Below are positions 1 through 9,691 of a stretch of 27,309 nucleotides of DNA, piece by piece. Under the pieces are notes generated by a model. The model did not search any database. It was not told where the DNA came from and saw only the letters and a program-made list of their open reading frames with translations. The number at the start of each line of letters is the position of its first letter. Within the stretch, counting starts at the first letter, position 1. Location of the stretch: positions 1 through 27,309 of the forward strand of contig FTLJ01001013.1 in NCBI GenBank assembly GCA_900155495.1. Reading direction: 5' to 3'. The stretch is from Porogramme epimiltina (lineage: Eukaryota; Basidiomycota; Agaricomycetes; Polyporales; Polyporaceae). Made by a program: the position numbers and the translations under genes.

Positions 1-1166
1 GCAGGGGGGTGTGTGCTGGGGGAGAGGGGGGGGGAGAGGGCGAGGGGCGAGGGGGGCAGAGCAGGCTGGAGAAGGCGGCGAGAAGCCGCTCTGGGCCCCC
101 CGCGGGCGAGCGCCGGGCGCGACCTGCCCTCCCGGGGGTCCCGCGAACCGCACACGGTGGACGACGGTGCGCCGAAGAGAAGGGTCTCCGAAGCGCGAAG
201 CCCACCCCACGCCCAGCACCCTCTCGCCAACTTTAAGGCGCGTGGCGGTGAGAACGCCCGCCCGTGACCGCCCCCCCATCCCTACCCAGGCCGTCCACCG
301 CGGAAAGCCTCTCGGGCGGCGGCGGCGACCTCTTCAGAGTTAGAGTCCCCAGAGTTAGAGTTTCCGCCGCCCAGCATCGAGCCCTTCGAGAGCCCGCGTG
401 CGCGTTCCACAGAGCCTGCCCCACCCTCCACCCTCCAAACAAGGCCCGAGTCTCCTATGGGACCCGGGTGCAGACCCATTCTCGTCGCCCTTCTCCCCCT
501 TCCTGCCGTTCGAACATCAGTCAGCAGCGGCCTCAGGCTGCACGCCCCGCCACCGATTCCTGGTTCCTCCTGCTATCAGGGCGAGAAAACCTCTCAGCGC
601 ACAACGCTCGCGGCCGCCGCAGCTGGGAAACGCGGAACGCGACTGACGCTCTGTTTCTAGATGAGGATCCGAAATCCCCGCCCGCGCAGGAACGCGAGCG
701 CGACTTCCAGTCCGCCGTCCTGCTGGAGGGTTTTTGAGGGTGGCCGCCGTGCTGATTCGCGAGAAGGCGGACGAGCAGACGTTCTGATAGAGCCCATGTG
801 GCTGGAAGCACCGTCGGGCCTTGGCGCGAGGGGGAGGGGGGGCGCATCGACGCGTTCAGATGCGAGCAAACGACACGTATGGCCAACGACGCGCCCAGGC
901 GTTCAAAAAACGCCGCCGCGTCCGGGCACCCAACCCCTACGCTGGGGTTCGCACTTTAGCCACGTGTTTCCAAAACCGTCGGGCGCCATGACGCGCAGTG
1001 ACGTCACCGGTCCTGGGCTCGCCGCCACCATCCGCAATGGGCTGCGTCCAGCTCGTCGCCCACCCCCGCCGCCCTCCATCTCTCCGCGCGACTCCCACGA
1101 CAGAGTGCGCGAACCGCGCCCGCCTTCACATACTAAGCCGCCCCCCTTCCCGCCAGACCTTTCCCG
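1..1166. other. Gene-free upstream region, promoter of the membrane protein gene
   Basis: No reading frame here looks like protein. Overlapping short ORFs in several frames and on both strands are arginine/proline-rich, as expected from GC-rich non-coding DNA. The first 70 bases are strongly G-rich on the + strand, with many runs of three or more G. A 12-bp direct repeat occurs at 335-346 and 350-361. The last 200 bases carry an E-box, a CRE-like palindrome and a CT-rich stretch before the first codon at 1167, and so read as a promoter. The end of a gene lying outside the window cannot be excluded. Confidence 0.55.
961..1006. promoter_or_regulatory. E-box (CACGTG) plus CRE-like palindrome (TGACGTCA)
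   Basis: CACGTG lies at 961-966 and TGACGTCA at 999-1006, about 160 bases before the start codon of the downstream membrane protein gene. CACGTG is the usual bHLH site in fungi and TGACGTCA the usual bZIP (CREB/ATF-type) site. Both are perfect palindromes. The same pair occurs before the DJ-1 gene at 8412-8448. Function is inferred from sequence only. Confidence 0.4.
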
Positions 1167-2698
1167 ATGATGGAGAATCCGCCCATCGATACTTCTCACC
1201 CCGCTGTGAGAGAGTACCTGGCACTCGTCCGGTCTGCCCACGTCTTCTCGAAGTCGTCCCCCAGCGGTTCCGCCGGGCTCACGGCGTCCCATTTTCCAGG
1301 CTGCAGGTCTTAACGCCGCTCTCCCTGCTCATCAACATCGCAACCCTGACCGTCTGTACGTTCGCGCTCGACCCGAACCTCGGTGCGTGGTGCCACCCCG
1401 GCTGGCTTCTCCGGACCGGTGCCACGACCCGCCGTTGACATGTCATTTCTGTCTGTCGCCTGCTGTCCCTACACGCACGCACGTACACATGCGCGCATGC
1501 GCACACGCACGTCTGTACGCACGCACGCACGTACACGCGTGCGCGAAAAAACAAAACACAGCTAGGATCTCGGAGCTGCACCCGTCCGCGATCTCGCCGC
1601 GCCCGTCGATGGTCGCCGCGTACGCGGCGGGCGTGGGCGCGCTCCAGGTCGGGTACTGCGTCCTGCTCGCGCTCTCAGGCACCCCAGAGACGAAGCGTGC
1701 GCTCATCAAAGGGTGCGGCACGCCCCTGATGCTGGCGAACTGGGCGATGGGCTTCTGGGCCACGGCATGGGTGCGTCCCCCTCCCGTGTTCTCTGCGTTC
1801 GAGGCGGCGGGTGCTGACTCGCGTGTGCTGGGGGGCGGTGGGGGGTGTCGCTCGTGACAGGTCTTGCAGGCGTTCTTCGTCGCGACCGTGTGTGCGGGCG
1901 CGATGCTCGTGTTGCTGCTGTACGCCAATGTGGTGCTGCTCGTGTACCACGCTCCTACGACGAAGCGGTCAGTCGATCAGGATGTGCTGGTGGGTGGGAT
2001 CCGTGGGCTCACCCGGAACTTTGCAGGCCGCTGGAGCTCGCCTTCATCCACGCGCCGGTGCGGGCGTTCATGGTGCTCCCGCTGAACGTCCTGTTCCCGT
2101 ATAGTCTCTTGTAGGGGTCCGGCTTCTATCCACCCTCACGGACGCTGATGTCGCCGGCCCGCCGCAGCGTGGCGCTGGGCAAGACGTGGTCGCCAGGCGA
2201 GCCGCAGCACTACGACCGCGGCCAGTGGCCCGGCTTCGCGGTGGTGCTCGCTGTCAACGTCGTCGGTAAGCGCACGCACGCGCGGCGGGTCGAGGCGGAC
2301 GACGACGGCTGATGCCCCTGCACAGGCCTGCTCGTGATCGCCCTCCGCCGCGACATCGTGTGGTGCGTGGCGGCGACCTGGATCTGTGCCAGCCTGTGGA
2401 GCGAGAAGCCAAAGCCGTATCCTGTGTTCGTGAGTGGCGCCGTCATTGTCCATCGAGCGGATAGGGTCACTCACCGATGTCCACCCGGTCCCAGTTCACG
2501 GCGGTGGCGTTCACCGTCGTCCATCCCCTCGCCTTGGTCGCGTCGTCGATGTGGGTGTGGTTCCGGGGGCGCAGGAGTGGGCGGACGGGTCCTATTGCTC
2601 TTCCGCCGGACCAAGCAGGCGTCCCTGGTCAACCAAACGGAGGACCTGCGAACGAGAGACCGCCTAGGGAGGTGGACGTGGAAGCCATCTGGGGTTGA
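1167..2698 (+). CDS. Multi-pass membrane protein of unknown function, 8 exons
   Basis: Exons: 1167-1231, 1300-1382, 1562-1770, 1870-1967, 2027-2110, 2168-2265, 2326-2429, 2495-2698. They join in frame to 314 residues. A second Met at 1170 is an alternative start. About seven or eight hydrophobic segments are visible, for example around TPLSLLINIATLTVCTFAL, VAAYAAGVGALQVGYCVLLA, AGAMLVLLLYANVVLLVYH, FAVVLAVNVVGLLVIAL, IVWCVAATWICASLW and FTAVAFTVVHPLALVASSMW. The C-terminal 50 residues are hydrophilic and rich in Gly, Pro and Arg, probably a cytosolic tail. There is no clear signal peptide and no catalytic motif I recognise. It may belong to a fungal DUF family of small polytopic proteins, but I cannot name it. 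All introns are GT-AG. Intron 2 (1383-1561) is unusually long for this locus and carries a CA/CG-rich simple repeat. The frame continuity of eight short exons makes the gene itself secure. Confidence 0.8.
1471..1545 (+). repeat. Alternating purine-pyrimidine simple repeat inside intron 2
   Basis: The stretch is built from ACGC, ACGT and GCGC units in nearly unbroken purine-pyrimidine alternation. It lies wholly inside the second intron of the membrane protein gene and accounts for its extra length (179 nt against about 50-100 nt for its neighbours). Such DNA can adopt a left-handed helix and tends to vary in length. Confidence 0.7.
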
Positions 2699-3196
2699 TG
2701 AAAATGATGGCCCGGAGTGACGAGACCGTAGCTCAGCGGACGACTTGACGGGTCCGATGTCATGCGATCATCTCGAGTCAGCGTTAAACACAATATGTAT
2801 ACCATTTTGTATCCATTACCAGGCCTGCGCGCGCAGACGCCTTGTGCGAGCGGGAGGGCAAGCGGTGCTGAGGTGGAGGGTGAAAAAACTGGCCGCGAAA
2901 TCTGAGATTGACTTATCGGGCAAGCGGCAAAATCGTCGATCGGATCGGGGACAGCGCCGGGCGAGGCAGGGGGCGGAGGCGGCGGCGCACCCTGGCGCGG
3001 ACCGCGTTTCTCCTCTGCACTCCTCTCTCTCTCCATTGACCTCTTCGCCGTCCGCGCCCTCGACCGCCCCCACAACGCCCCCCTCGAACGACTACATGCA
3101 CAGTGCGTCTCGTTTTCGGATCGTAGCACCCGCGCAGCGAAAAAGGCTGAGCTCGTCCGTTCGCCCGCAGGACGCCTAGCGTAACCGGTGCCCGAC
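2699..3196 (+). promoter_or_regulatory. Promoter and 5' leader of the His-rich gene, with a likely leader intron and uORF
   Basis: There is no gene here apart from leader sequence. A CT-rich block at about 3007-3037 is typical of fungal core promoters. A plausible leader intron runs 3103-3170 (GTGCGT donor, CGCAG acceptor). An upstream ATG at 3096 lies just before it. Unspliced, it opens a 27-residue uORF ending at 3179. Spliced, it opens a 6-residue uORF ending at the TAA at 3181-3183. Both stop before the main ATG at 3197. Confidence 0.45.
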
Positions 3197-5305
3197 ATGT
3201 CGCAGCGCACCAAAACGACGAGCACGACGGCGGCGGCGGCGACGGACGGCCCACTTGCGGAGTGGCACGCCGTGCGACCGTGGCTGCCCGCCCTCTCCCT
3301 CTCCGTCCGCGAGATCACGTCCGTCTCGGTCACCTTCATCCTCGCCTCGCCCTACTCCTCCTCCTCTTCCTCTTCCACCGCTGCCGCCGACGGTAGCGGC
3401 TCCACTGCCGAGTCGGCGCTCGCTGCGCTCGGGCTCGTCGCCGCAGACGACGACGATGACGACTCCGACGAGGTCGCGGGCACGAGCACGAGCACGAGCG
3501 GCGCCACAGCGACGACGACGGCGGGGGACGCGCCGGGGCAGGTCGTCGCCGACATCCTCGCCAAGGGGCTCTCCGTGAAGGTGAACGGGACGCCGTGGCA
3601 GCGCGTCATCGTGAAGATGGACGACGTGCTCGACGAGGCGATCATCATCCTCTACGGGCTCATGCCTGCGCGGCAGTACGACGTCGAGCTCGGGATCCTG
3701 CCCGGCGAGGCGAGTGTTCGCGGCCAGATCACCACCGGTGCGTGTGTCTCGTCCGTATGATCGTGTGCGTGTCCTGATGTATGTACCCTCTCCCGGTTTC
3801 GTTGCTGTCGTCCCTCCCGCCGCTCCTGTCTGTTTGCCCGTCGTATCCGTCTGCGTCTAGACACCGAAACACGCACCGACGCCGTGCTCCCCGACACCCT
3901 CCCCGAAGAAACCGCGATGAGCTCCCCCGAGTCCGCCTCCGCCGCGCTCCCCGCCTCCTCCCCGACCGCCGGCGCCGCGGCGCCCCACGCAAACGGCAGC
4001 GCCGCGCCCGCAGCCGCAAACTTCACGCTCGAGGACCGGCGCGCGCAGCTGACGCACGCGCTCGGGCTGCTCACCGCGGAGCACGCGACGCTCAGCGCGG
4101 GGCTCAAGGCCGCGCGGCGCGAGGCGCAGAAGGCGGACGCGGCGCTGCGCGCGGAGATCGACGGGCTGCGGCGCGCGGCGGAGCGCCACGCGGCGGGCGA
4201 GGGCCGCGCGCGCAAGAAGGTGCTCGCGCTGCAGGAGGCGGCGAAGCAGGCGGGCGCGGCCGCGCGCGACATCGCGGCGCTCGTCGCGGACGTGGAGGCG
4301 GCGCTGCCCGCGCTCGAGGCGCGCCGCGGGGCGCTGGAGCGCGAGGCGGAGCGCGTGCGGGGGGAGGCGGCGCTGGCGCGGACGCGGCGCGCGGAGGCGG
4401 AGGTGAGGGAGAAGGCGCGCGCGGAGGCGGCGCAGGCGGAGCTCGCGGGGCTCGCGAACCGGCTCGAGAAGCTGTGCGGGAAGCGGGAGCGGCTCGAGGG
4501 CGAGGGCGGGGTGCTCGCGGAGCTCGAGGCGCGCCTGCGGAAGCTGGAGGAGGAGCGCGAGCGCATCGAGAAGGACCCGTACGGGTACGAGGGCGACGCC
4601 GCCGCTGCCTCCGAGGAGAGTTCGAAGGGGGACCGCGCAACGCACCACGGCCCCGCCGCGCACGACCGCACCCACGCCCACCACAACCACAACCACGGGC
4701 ACCCGCCCGCGCACGGGCACGCGAACTTCCACGGGCCCCCGCACGCGCGCAAGCGCCACTCGCACCCGCACACGCAGCACCACGGGCCCGGACACCAGCA
4801 GCACGCGCACCACCCGCGCCCGTCGTTCCCCCCGCCCCGCGCGCACGCGCACCCCGAGCCTGCACACCGGCCCCTTGGCGGGCGCGCGTCCTTCCCGCCG
4901 CTCGTGCCCGGCGTCATCCACCTCCAGCAGCCCCACCCGCACCCAAACCCGCACGTGCGGAACCGCGGCGGGAACGGCCCTGGACCCGGCCCCAGCGGTG
5001 CGTTCCGCCAGGGCTCGTCGGGCTCGTCGTCCGTCTCGCCCACGCCCGTCGGCACGCCCGGCAGCGGCGGGAACGGCAACAACGGCGGGAACGGCTCGCT
5101 GCTCTCGGGGCGGGCGCAGCCGTTCGAGCCCGGCGGGGGCCGCTCGCGGGCGCACTCGCACTCGCAGCAGCAGGCCCCGCCCGTGCTCGGCGCGCCAGGG
5201 CAGGGGCAGGGGAAGTCGGAGCTGAACCCGGGCTCGACGCCGTTCTCGCCGCGCTCGACGGTCGCGCAGGCGGCGGCGCACGGGCGGAACGCCGCGGCGT
5301 CGTAG
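3197..5305 (+). CDS. FN3-like, coiled-coil and His-rich protein of unknown function
   Basis: Exons 3197-3737 and 3861-5305 (intron 3738-3860) give 661 residues. Residues about 14-185 resemble a fibronectin type III-like beta sandwich (LSLSVREITSVSVTF near the start, LYGLMPARQYDVEL near the end), interrupted by a low-complexity Ser/Asp/Thr insert. A Pro/Ala linker follows. A long Ala/Glu/Arg heptad-like coiled coil spans about 235-420. A His-rich block at about 440-520 has roughly 25 His in 80 residues. The tail is Gly/Ser/Asn-rich and disordered. No signal peptide or membrane segment is seen. I know similar architecture only from uncharacterised basidiomycete proteins. Scaffold or metal-binding roles are possible but unproven. 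The stop lies 336 bp from the stop of the convergent ENP2 gene. The start follows the likely leader intron, and no upstream in-frame ATG is usable. Confidence 0.75.
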
Positions 5306-5641
5306 CGGACGGTAGATGTCGACGATGTAACTGTTGTTCTTGTCTGTAGAATCCGGTACGGCCCGACTGGCTGCCCCGCACGATTGCACGACTTCTGTCA
5401 CGACCTATCCCACTCGCATGGCTGACTGCACGCCACTTTGTACTCGTATGTTTGTAGATCTTGTATCAATTTCAGCATAATCTATTTGCTCCATTGGCAT
5501 CCGGACGATGGTGTGCATGATGATCGGCGACAGGCCGCGGATTGCCAAAGCACCGATAGTATATGCAGGAATATACACCAAAATACCTAGATGAAGCCAA
5601 ACAAAAGTACATGACGGCGATAGACCCATGGCGTGCAGCAA
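5306..5641. other. Convergent 3' intergenic region
   Basis: This is the space between the stop codons of the His-rich gene (+) and ENP2 (-). It is more AT-rich than its flanks, has T- and A-rich patches, and shows no convincing ORF. It should hold both transcripts' 3' untranslated ends and poly(A) sites. Confidence 0.6.
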
Positions 5642-8255
5642 TCACATCCGCCGGAACGTGTTCTTGCTCCCGCTCCGCATGCCCTGTCTGCGCTTCGTCC
5701 GCCCTTTGCGATCCGCCTCGCTTAACTGCACCTCGGGGTCCTCCCCGCCCTTCTCCATGCCCGCCCCAAAGACCTCGACGCCCTTCCGCCGCGCCTCCTT
5801 CCCGCCCTTGCCCTTGGCCGCTGAGGCCTCGGACCCGGGCCCGTACGCGTCGTCGTAGTCGTGCCCGGACGAGGCCGTGCGCGGCACGAACGTCATCTCC
5901 ATGCCGCCGTCCGCGGCGTGCCGCACGCCCTCCGCGCCCGCGGACGCGCGCCCCTTGCCCTTTGCGCCGAACTGGGAGCGGCGCTGGCCAAAGGACGCGT
6001 GCTTGTCCGCGGGCGCACCCCGGCCGCCGCCCTGCGCCTGCAGCGGGACGAGGCGCACCTTGGCCTCGCGCCTCGGTGGCGGCCGGCGGGTAGCCCACGC
6101 ACTGCGCGCAGCTTCGCGGGCGCTGGTGCTGTCGTCCCAGAGCTCTGTTGTGGAAGTGGATGGTGGTGAGCAAAGTCAAGTGGGGATGCATAGAGGTGAG
6201 GTACTCACTGCCAGCGTCGTCGCTGTCCTCGCTGCCGCTGCCGCTCCCGCCCTCGTCCTCGTCGCTCTCGCTGAGCGGGTCGGACGACGCCTTGTCGCTC
6301 TCGTCCTCTTCCTCCTCGACGGCGGTCTTGGCTCTCGCACTGGTCCTGCCCTGGTCCTTGTTCTGCCGCTGCGCCACCGCGGACGGGTTGAGCAACGCGA
6401 ACTCCCGAGAACGTTCGTCGACCTCGAACTCGGGGTCCTCGAACACGGCCGCGAAACGTGGGTCGCTGAGCAGTGTCGGCTTCTCCGAAGCCGCAGGCTC
6501 TTCGTCCACCTCCATGGCCTCGTCTTCGCTTGCATCTTCGTCCTCTTCTTCCTCCCCTTCCTCCTCCGCCTTCTTTGCTTTGCGAGCAGCCCTGCGTTCC
6601 TCCCGCTTCCTCGCACGCTCTTCCTCCTTCTTGACGCGCTCCGCAAGAGCTTTGTTGACTTTAACGCCAGCACCCGCGGCGCCGTCCTTGCGGGCACGGA
6701 TACGCGTCTCAGCGAGCTTGTCGAGCTTATCCTGGACCGCCCGCTCGCGGTGCTCTGCGTACGCGTACGGGTTCGCAATGAGACGCGCGGTGTCGTACAG
6801 CTGGAGGGAAACGAAGTATCCGTGCATGTACGGCTTGAGAGCGGGCGTGCCGATGAGATGGTCCAGGCCGAGCCGTGCGAGCTCGGAGCGGTCGACGAAC
6901 TTGTAGTCGTGGTACGCGGTACGCGTTGTCTGGTCCTCCATCTCCTCGGTAAGGTTCTCGAGGAAGCTGCACCACTTGGGCGCGGGCCCAAGTTGGGGAA
7001 CAAAGTAGGACGTCATTTTGATGCCCTCATTTGCGAGGAGTAGCAAGCCTGTGCCTGGGACGTGGTGGACGTCGTTGATGTCGTTCGCAGGTGTGATAGA
7101 GGTGAAATTTGACTCGGGCTGACAAGTATCGTGAGTTATGACGAAAATCCGAGGTGTAAAGAGACGTACAGAGTTGCGGTTCCAAATTTTGATGACCTTC
7201 TTGTCTGCGCTTAGCACATAGCCCTCGCCCGCCATCCGACTCCCACCCTCAATCCAGGACACACATTTGACAGGCAGCCCATAACCTTGGTCCTTGATTG
7301 CTAGATGACGTGCAGACCGGATGTCATACAGGAGCGTGTGTCCAGTTGATGTCCCGACAGCGTATGAGAGTCCGTCTGGCCGTGACGCTATGGCGGTGAC
7401 CGACAGAGGTGCACTTTGCGCGCCGTCGTCAACCCCTGGAAGCGCTGGAGTGACAGCGTTCATAGGCATGAGTCTCTCTCGCGGGAGACGCAGGATGCCG
7501 ACCCGTGTTCGCGACCGCGGGTCCCAGAACTCGACCGTACCGTTTCCGTCAACGCCGAACGCGAACAGTTGGTGTGCCGGGTTGATGTCAATGGTGTTTA
7601 CGCCCGCAATATCTTCACCTCCCTCGCCTTCTAAGCGGAGAGGGTTTAGGAAACGCCCTTGGTCGAGGTTGAGACGGAAGATCTCTGGGCCAGTGGCTGC
7701 ACAGAGAGCGTCGCAAGAGGGGAAGTGGTACGCAAGTGCGCGACCAAAGCGGGGTATCCTAGTACGATAGTGGAAGCCGCCTTGTGTATGGAGTTCAATA
7801 GAACGGTCATTTTGAAGGTGTATGGACTTAGTCCAGTCGTCCGAAAGCATCTAGCATTCCACGGTCCGTGAACACCGGCGTTCGCCTGAGGCAAGCGTGG
7901 GGCACAGAAAAGAAGACTCACTCACAACGAAGTCGACGTTTTCCGCGTCTGTATGTCGCTCAAACTTGAGCGAGAGCTGATCGAGATCCCATACTCGTAT
8001 TTGAGGCTTGTACGTCCCGGTCGCGATTGCATGGTGCCCGTCCCGGGTTGTCCTGACTTTGTTACTTGCTTCCGGGAAGTCAAAGTGTTGGATGAGCTCA
8101 ATGTTGCCCTCCACTTGCTCCCGTATGACCCTCTTCCCTTTGCCCTTGGCAGCGCGCTTTTGGGTGAGCCAGTCTGGAAGGGAGGACGAGGAGGTCGATG
8201 CATCGCCATTGACGGTGTAAACTTTCACCGCGCTAGGGTCGGGAAGTACACCCAT
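5642..8255 (-). CDS. ENP2: ENP2/NOL10-type nucleolar WD40 ribosome biogenesis protein
   Basis: Exons on the minus strand: 8255-7926, 7850-7170, 7118-6209, 6144-5642; introns of 75, 51 and 64 nt. They give 807 residues, longer than yeast Enp2 or human NOL10 (about 700). The family is an essential nucleolar part of the 90S/SSU processome, needed for early 18S rRNA processing and 40S assembly. Diagnostic blocks are LSDDWTKSIHLQNDRSIELH at the start of exon 2, the WD40 body with NPAHQLFAFGVDG and EFWDPRSRTRVG, YGLPVKCVSW, LSADKKVIKIWNRNS, GPAPKWCSFLENLTEE, and LIGTPALKPYMHGYF. A charged Lys/Glu coiled coil and acidic runs follow. The C-terminus RTKRRQGMRSGSKNTFR is a typical basic nucleolar tail. 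The extra length comes mainly from acidic and Gly-rich low-complexity segments. The gene is divergent from the DJ-1 gene. Confidence 0.96.
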
Positions 8256-8504
8256 GGCGTAGTTTCAACGGAGGTGCAAGTTTTCTTGTGTATGGAAGGC
8301 GGCACAGAGGGAGGATAGGCGAAAGACTGAGAGAAGCTACAGCAGCCGACGAAGGGAAGGCAAGTTAGACCTGACCGAAAGGGCGCTAACCAAAATTTGG
8401 AGGGAGAGTCGCACGTGACATAAGTACCAGATTTTTGTCCTGACGTCATCGATAGTCTCTTGGAACTGGACCAACAACTGCAGATTTCCAGGATCTCGCT
8501 CACG
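8256..8504. promoter_or_regulatory. Bidirectional promoter between ENP2 and the DJ-1 gene
   Basis: This 249-bp space separates two divergent start codons. CACGTG lies at 8412-8417 and a perfect TGACGTCA at 8441-8448, 57 bases before the DJ-1 start and about 190 before the ENP2 start. These match bHLH and bZIP (CREB/ATF) sites. A stress-responsive bZIP acting on a DJ-1-family gene would make biological sense, but this is inference. No TATA box is evident. Confidence 0.5.
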
Positions 8505-9462
8505 ATGCCTTCGGCACTTATTTTGATCGCAGACGGAACTGAGGAAATGGAGTTGTATGTCTATTATGCTTACCCAAAGGAAGCCCTTTTGTTGACAGAA
8601 TATTGTGCAGCACTATAACCTATGACACCCTTGTGCGGGCAAGCGTTGACTGCACGTCTGCCTTCGTCTCAGATAAAGAGGACGTTCCGGATGCTGGAGC
8701 TTACGAGAAGAACCCGCCATTTGCAAAGGGCTCTCGCGGAATCAATATCTTACCTGACACATACTTCTCACCGCAGGCTGCCACACCCGTACGCTATGTA
8801 CCATTCTCCTGGAAGGAGATGTGTGACACCATTACAGGACAAATTTGATCTACTTGTTATTCCTGGAGGAGCAAAAGGTGCTCAGACTATGTCAGAAAGC
8901 TCTTCAGTGCAACATCTCGTCCGAGAGTACCTTGCAGCCGGTAAACTAGTCGGAATGATATGTGCAGGCATGTATACCGAATGATAAGCTCCTACGGCCG
9001 AAGACCTGACCCCCATTGGCACGCAGGCAGTCTAACCGCCTTGACATCAAATCTGCCGAAACAGTCCATTACTTCTCACCCAAGTGTCCGGGACCAGCTG
9101 AAAGACAGTACGTCCTAACTCTCTTCGATGAACAGCAGGTTAGACAAGATCGATTTATACTGGTGGCAGCTTTCGACTATTCCGAGGAACCAGTAGTTGT
9201 TTCTGGCAATCTCATTACAAGGTTTGTGTCCCTTTCAGTCACGCTACCTTTTTGATCACAACTTTCGTTTTGGTACGATTACGCATGTAGTCGCGGTCCT
9301 GGTGAGTAACATACCAGTTCGAGGCGCATGTCCAGTGATTCACCCGTAGCTCTAGGAACCACTTTCCCGTTCGCGCTTACCCTCGTGGAACTCCTCTGTG
9401 GGAAAGAGAAGCGCGCGGCAGTTGCTGGTCCTATGGTCTTCCCAGCGGGCACATTTGCCTAA
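8505..9462 (+). CDS. DJ-1/PfpI family protein (PARK7-like), 7 exons
   Basis: Exons: 8505-8554, 8611-8788, 8838-8967, 9027-9107, 9170-9221, 9291-9301, 9356-9462; 202 residues, near the usual 190. The family includes glyoxalase/deglycase-like and redox-sensing proteins of the cytosol and mitochondria. Visible hallmarks are the N-terminal ALILIADGTEEMEF with the conserved Glu16, FDLLVIPGGAKGAQTMSES, the nucleophile elbow GMICAGSLTALTSN with Cys118, LPKQSITSHPSV, FDYSEEPVVVSGNLITSRGP and the C-terminal FPFALTLVELLCGKEKR. The loop before LPDTYF is longer than in human DJ-1. Two structural oddities are seen. Intron 3 begins with GC rather than GT right after the catalytic Cys codon, and exon 6 is only 11 nt. 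Both are demanded by the conserved motifs they join. The gene is convergent with SEC5. Confidence 0.94.
8968..9026 (+). other. GC-AG intron in the DJ-1 gene
   Basis: The exon ends TGTGCAG and the intron starts GCATGT and ends CACGCAG (59 nt). Only this splice gives the family motif CAGSLTALTSN. A nearby GT donor at 8971 breaks the frame. Confidence 0.8.
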
Positions 9463-9691
9463 AGACTTAATCAACGAGGGGCGGAAAAGAGTGCGACGTC
9501 GTGTAACAGATGTATAACAGATGCAGGTGGACTATGATCCTATGAAAAGATGATCATTTCCCCATCTTGGTGTGAGATTGTGCCTTCCATATGATTGACT
9601 TTCAAGAGCGTCCAACGAGCATTCACTAGTGGTATCAACAAAAAGCGTCCGTCCTCGTACACTACACGCGGCCTGCGCGCAATCCAGTCCT

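Noticed and set aside
264..1170. ORFs of 110-169 codons in the first kilobase.
   Set aside because: They overlap in several frames, are Pro/Arg-rich and have no splice continuity with a known protein.
3652..5082. 476-codon antisense ORF over the coiled-coil gene.
   Set aside because: It is Arg/Ser/Cys-rich and complements the GC-biased coding frame. It is a compositional shadow.
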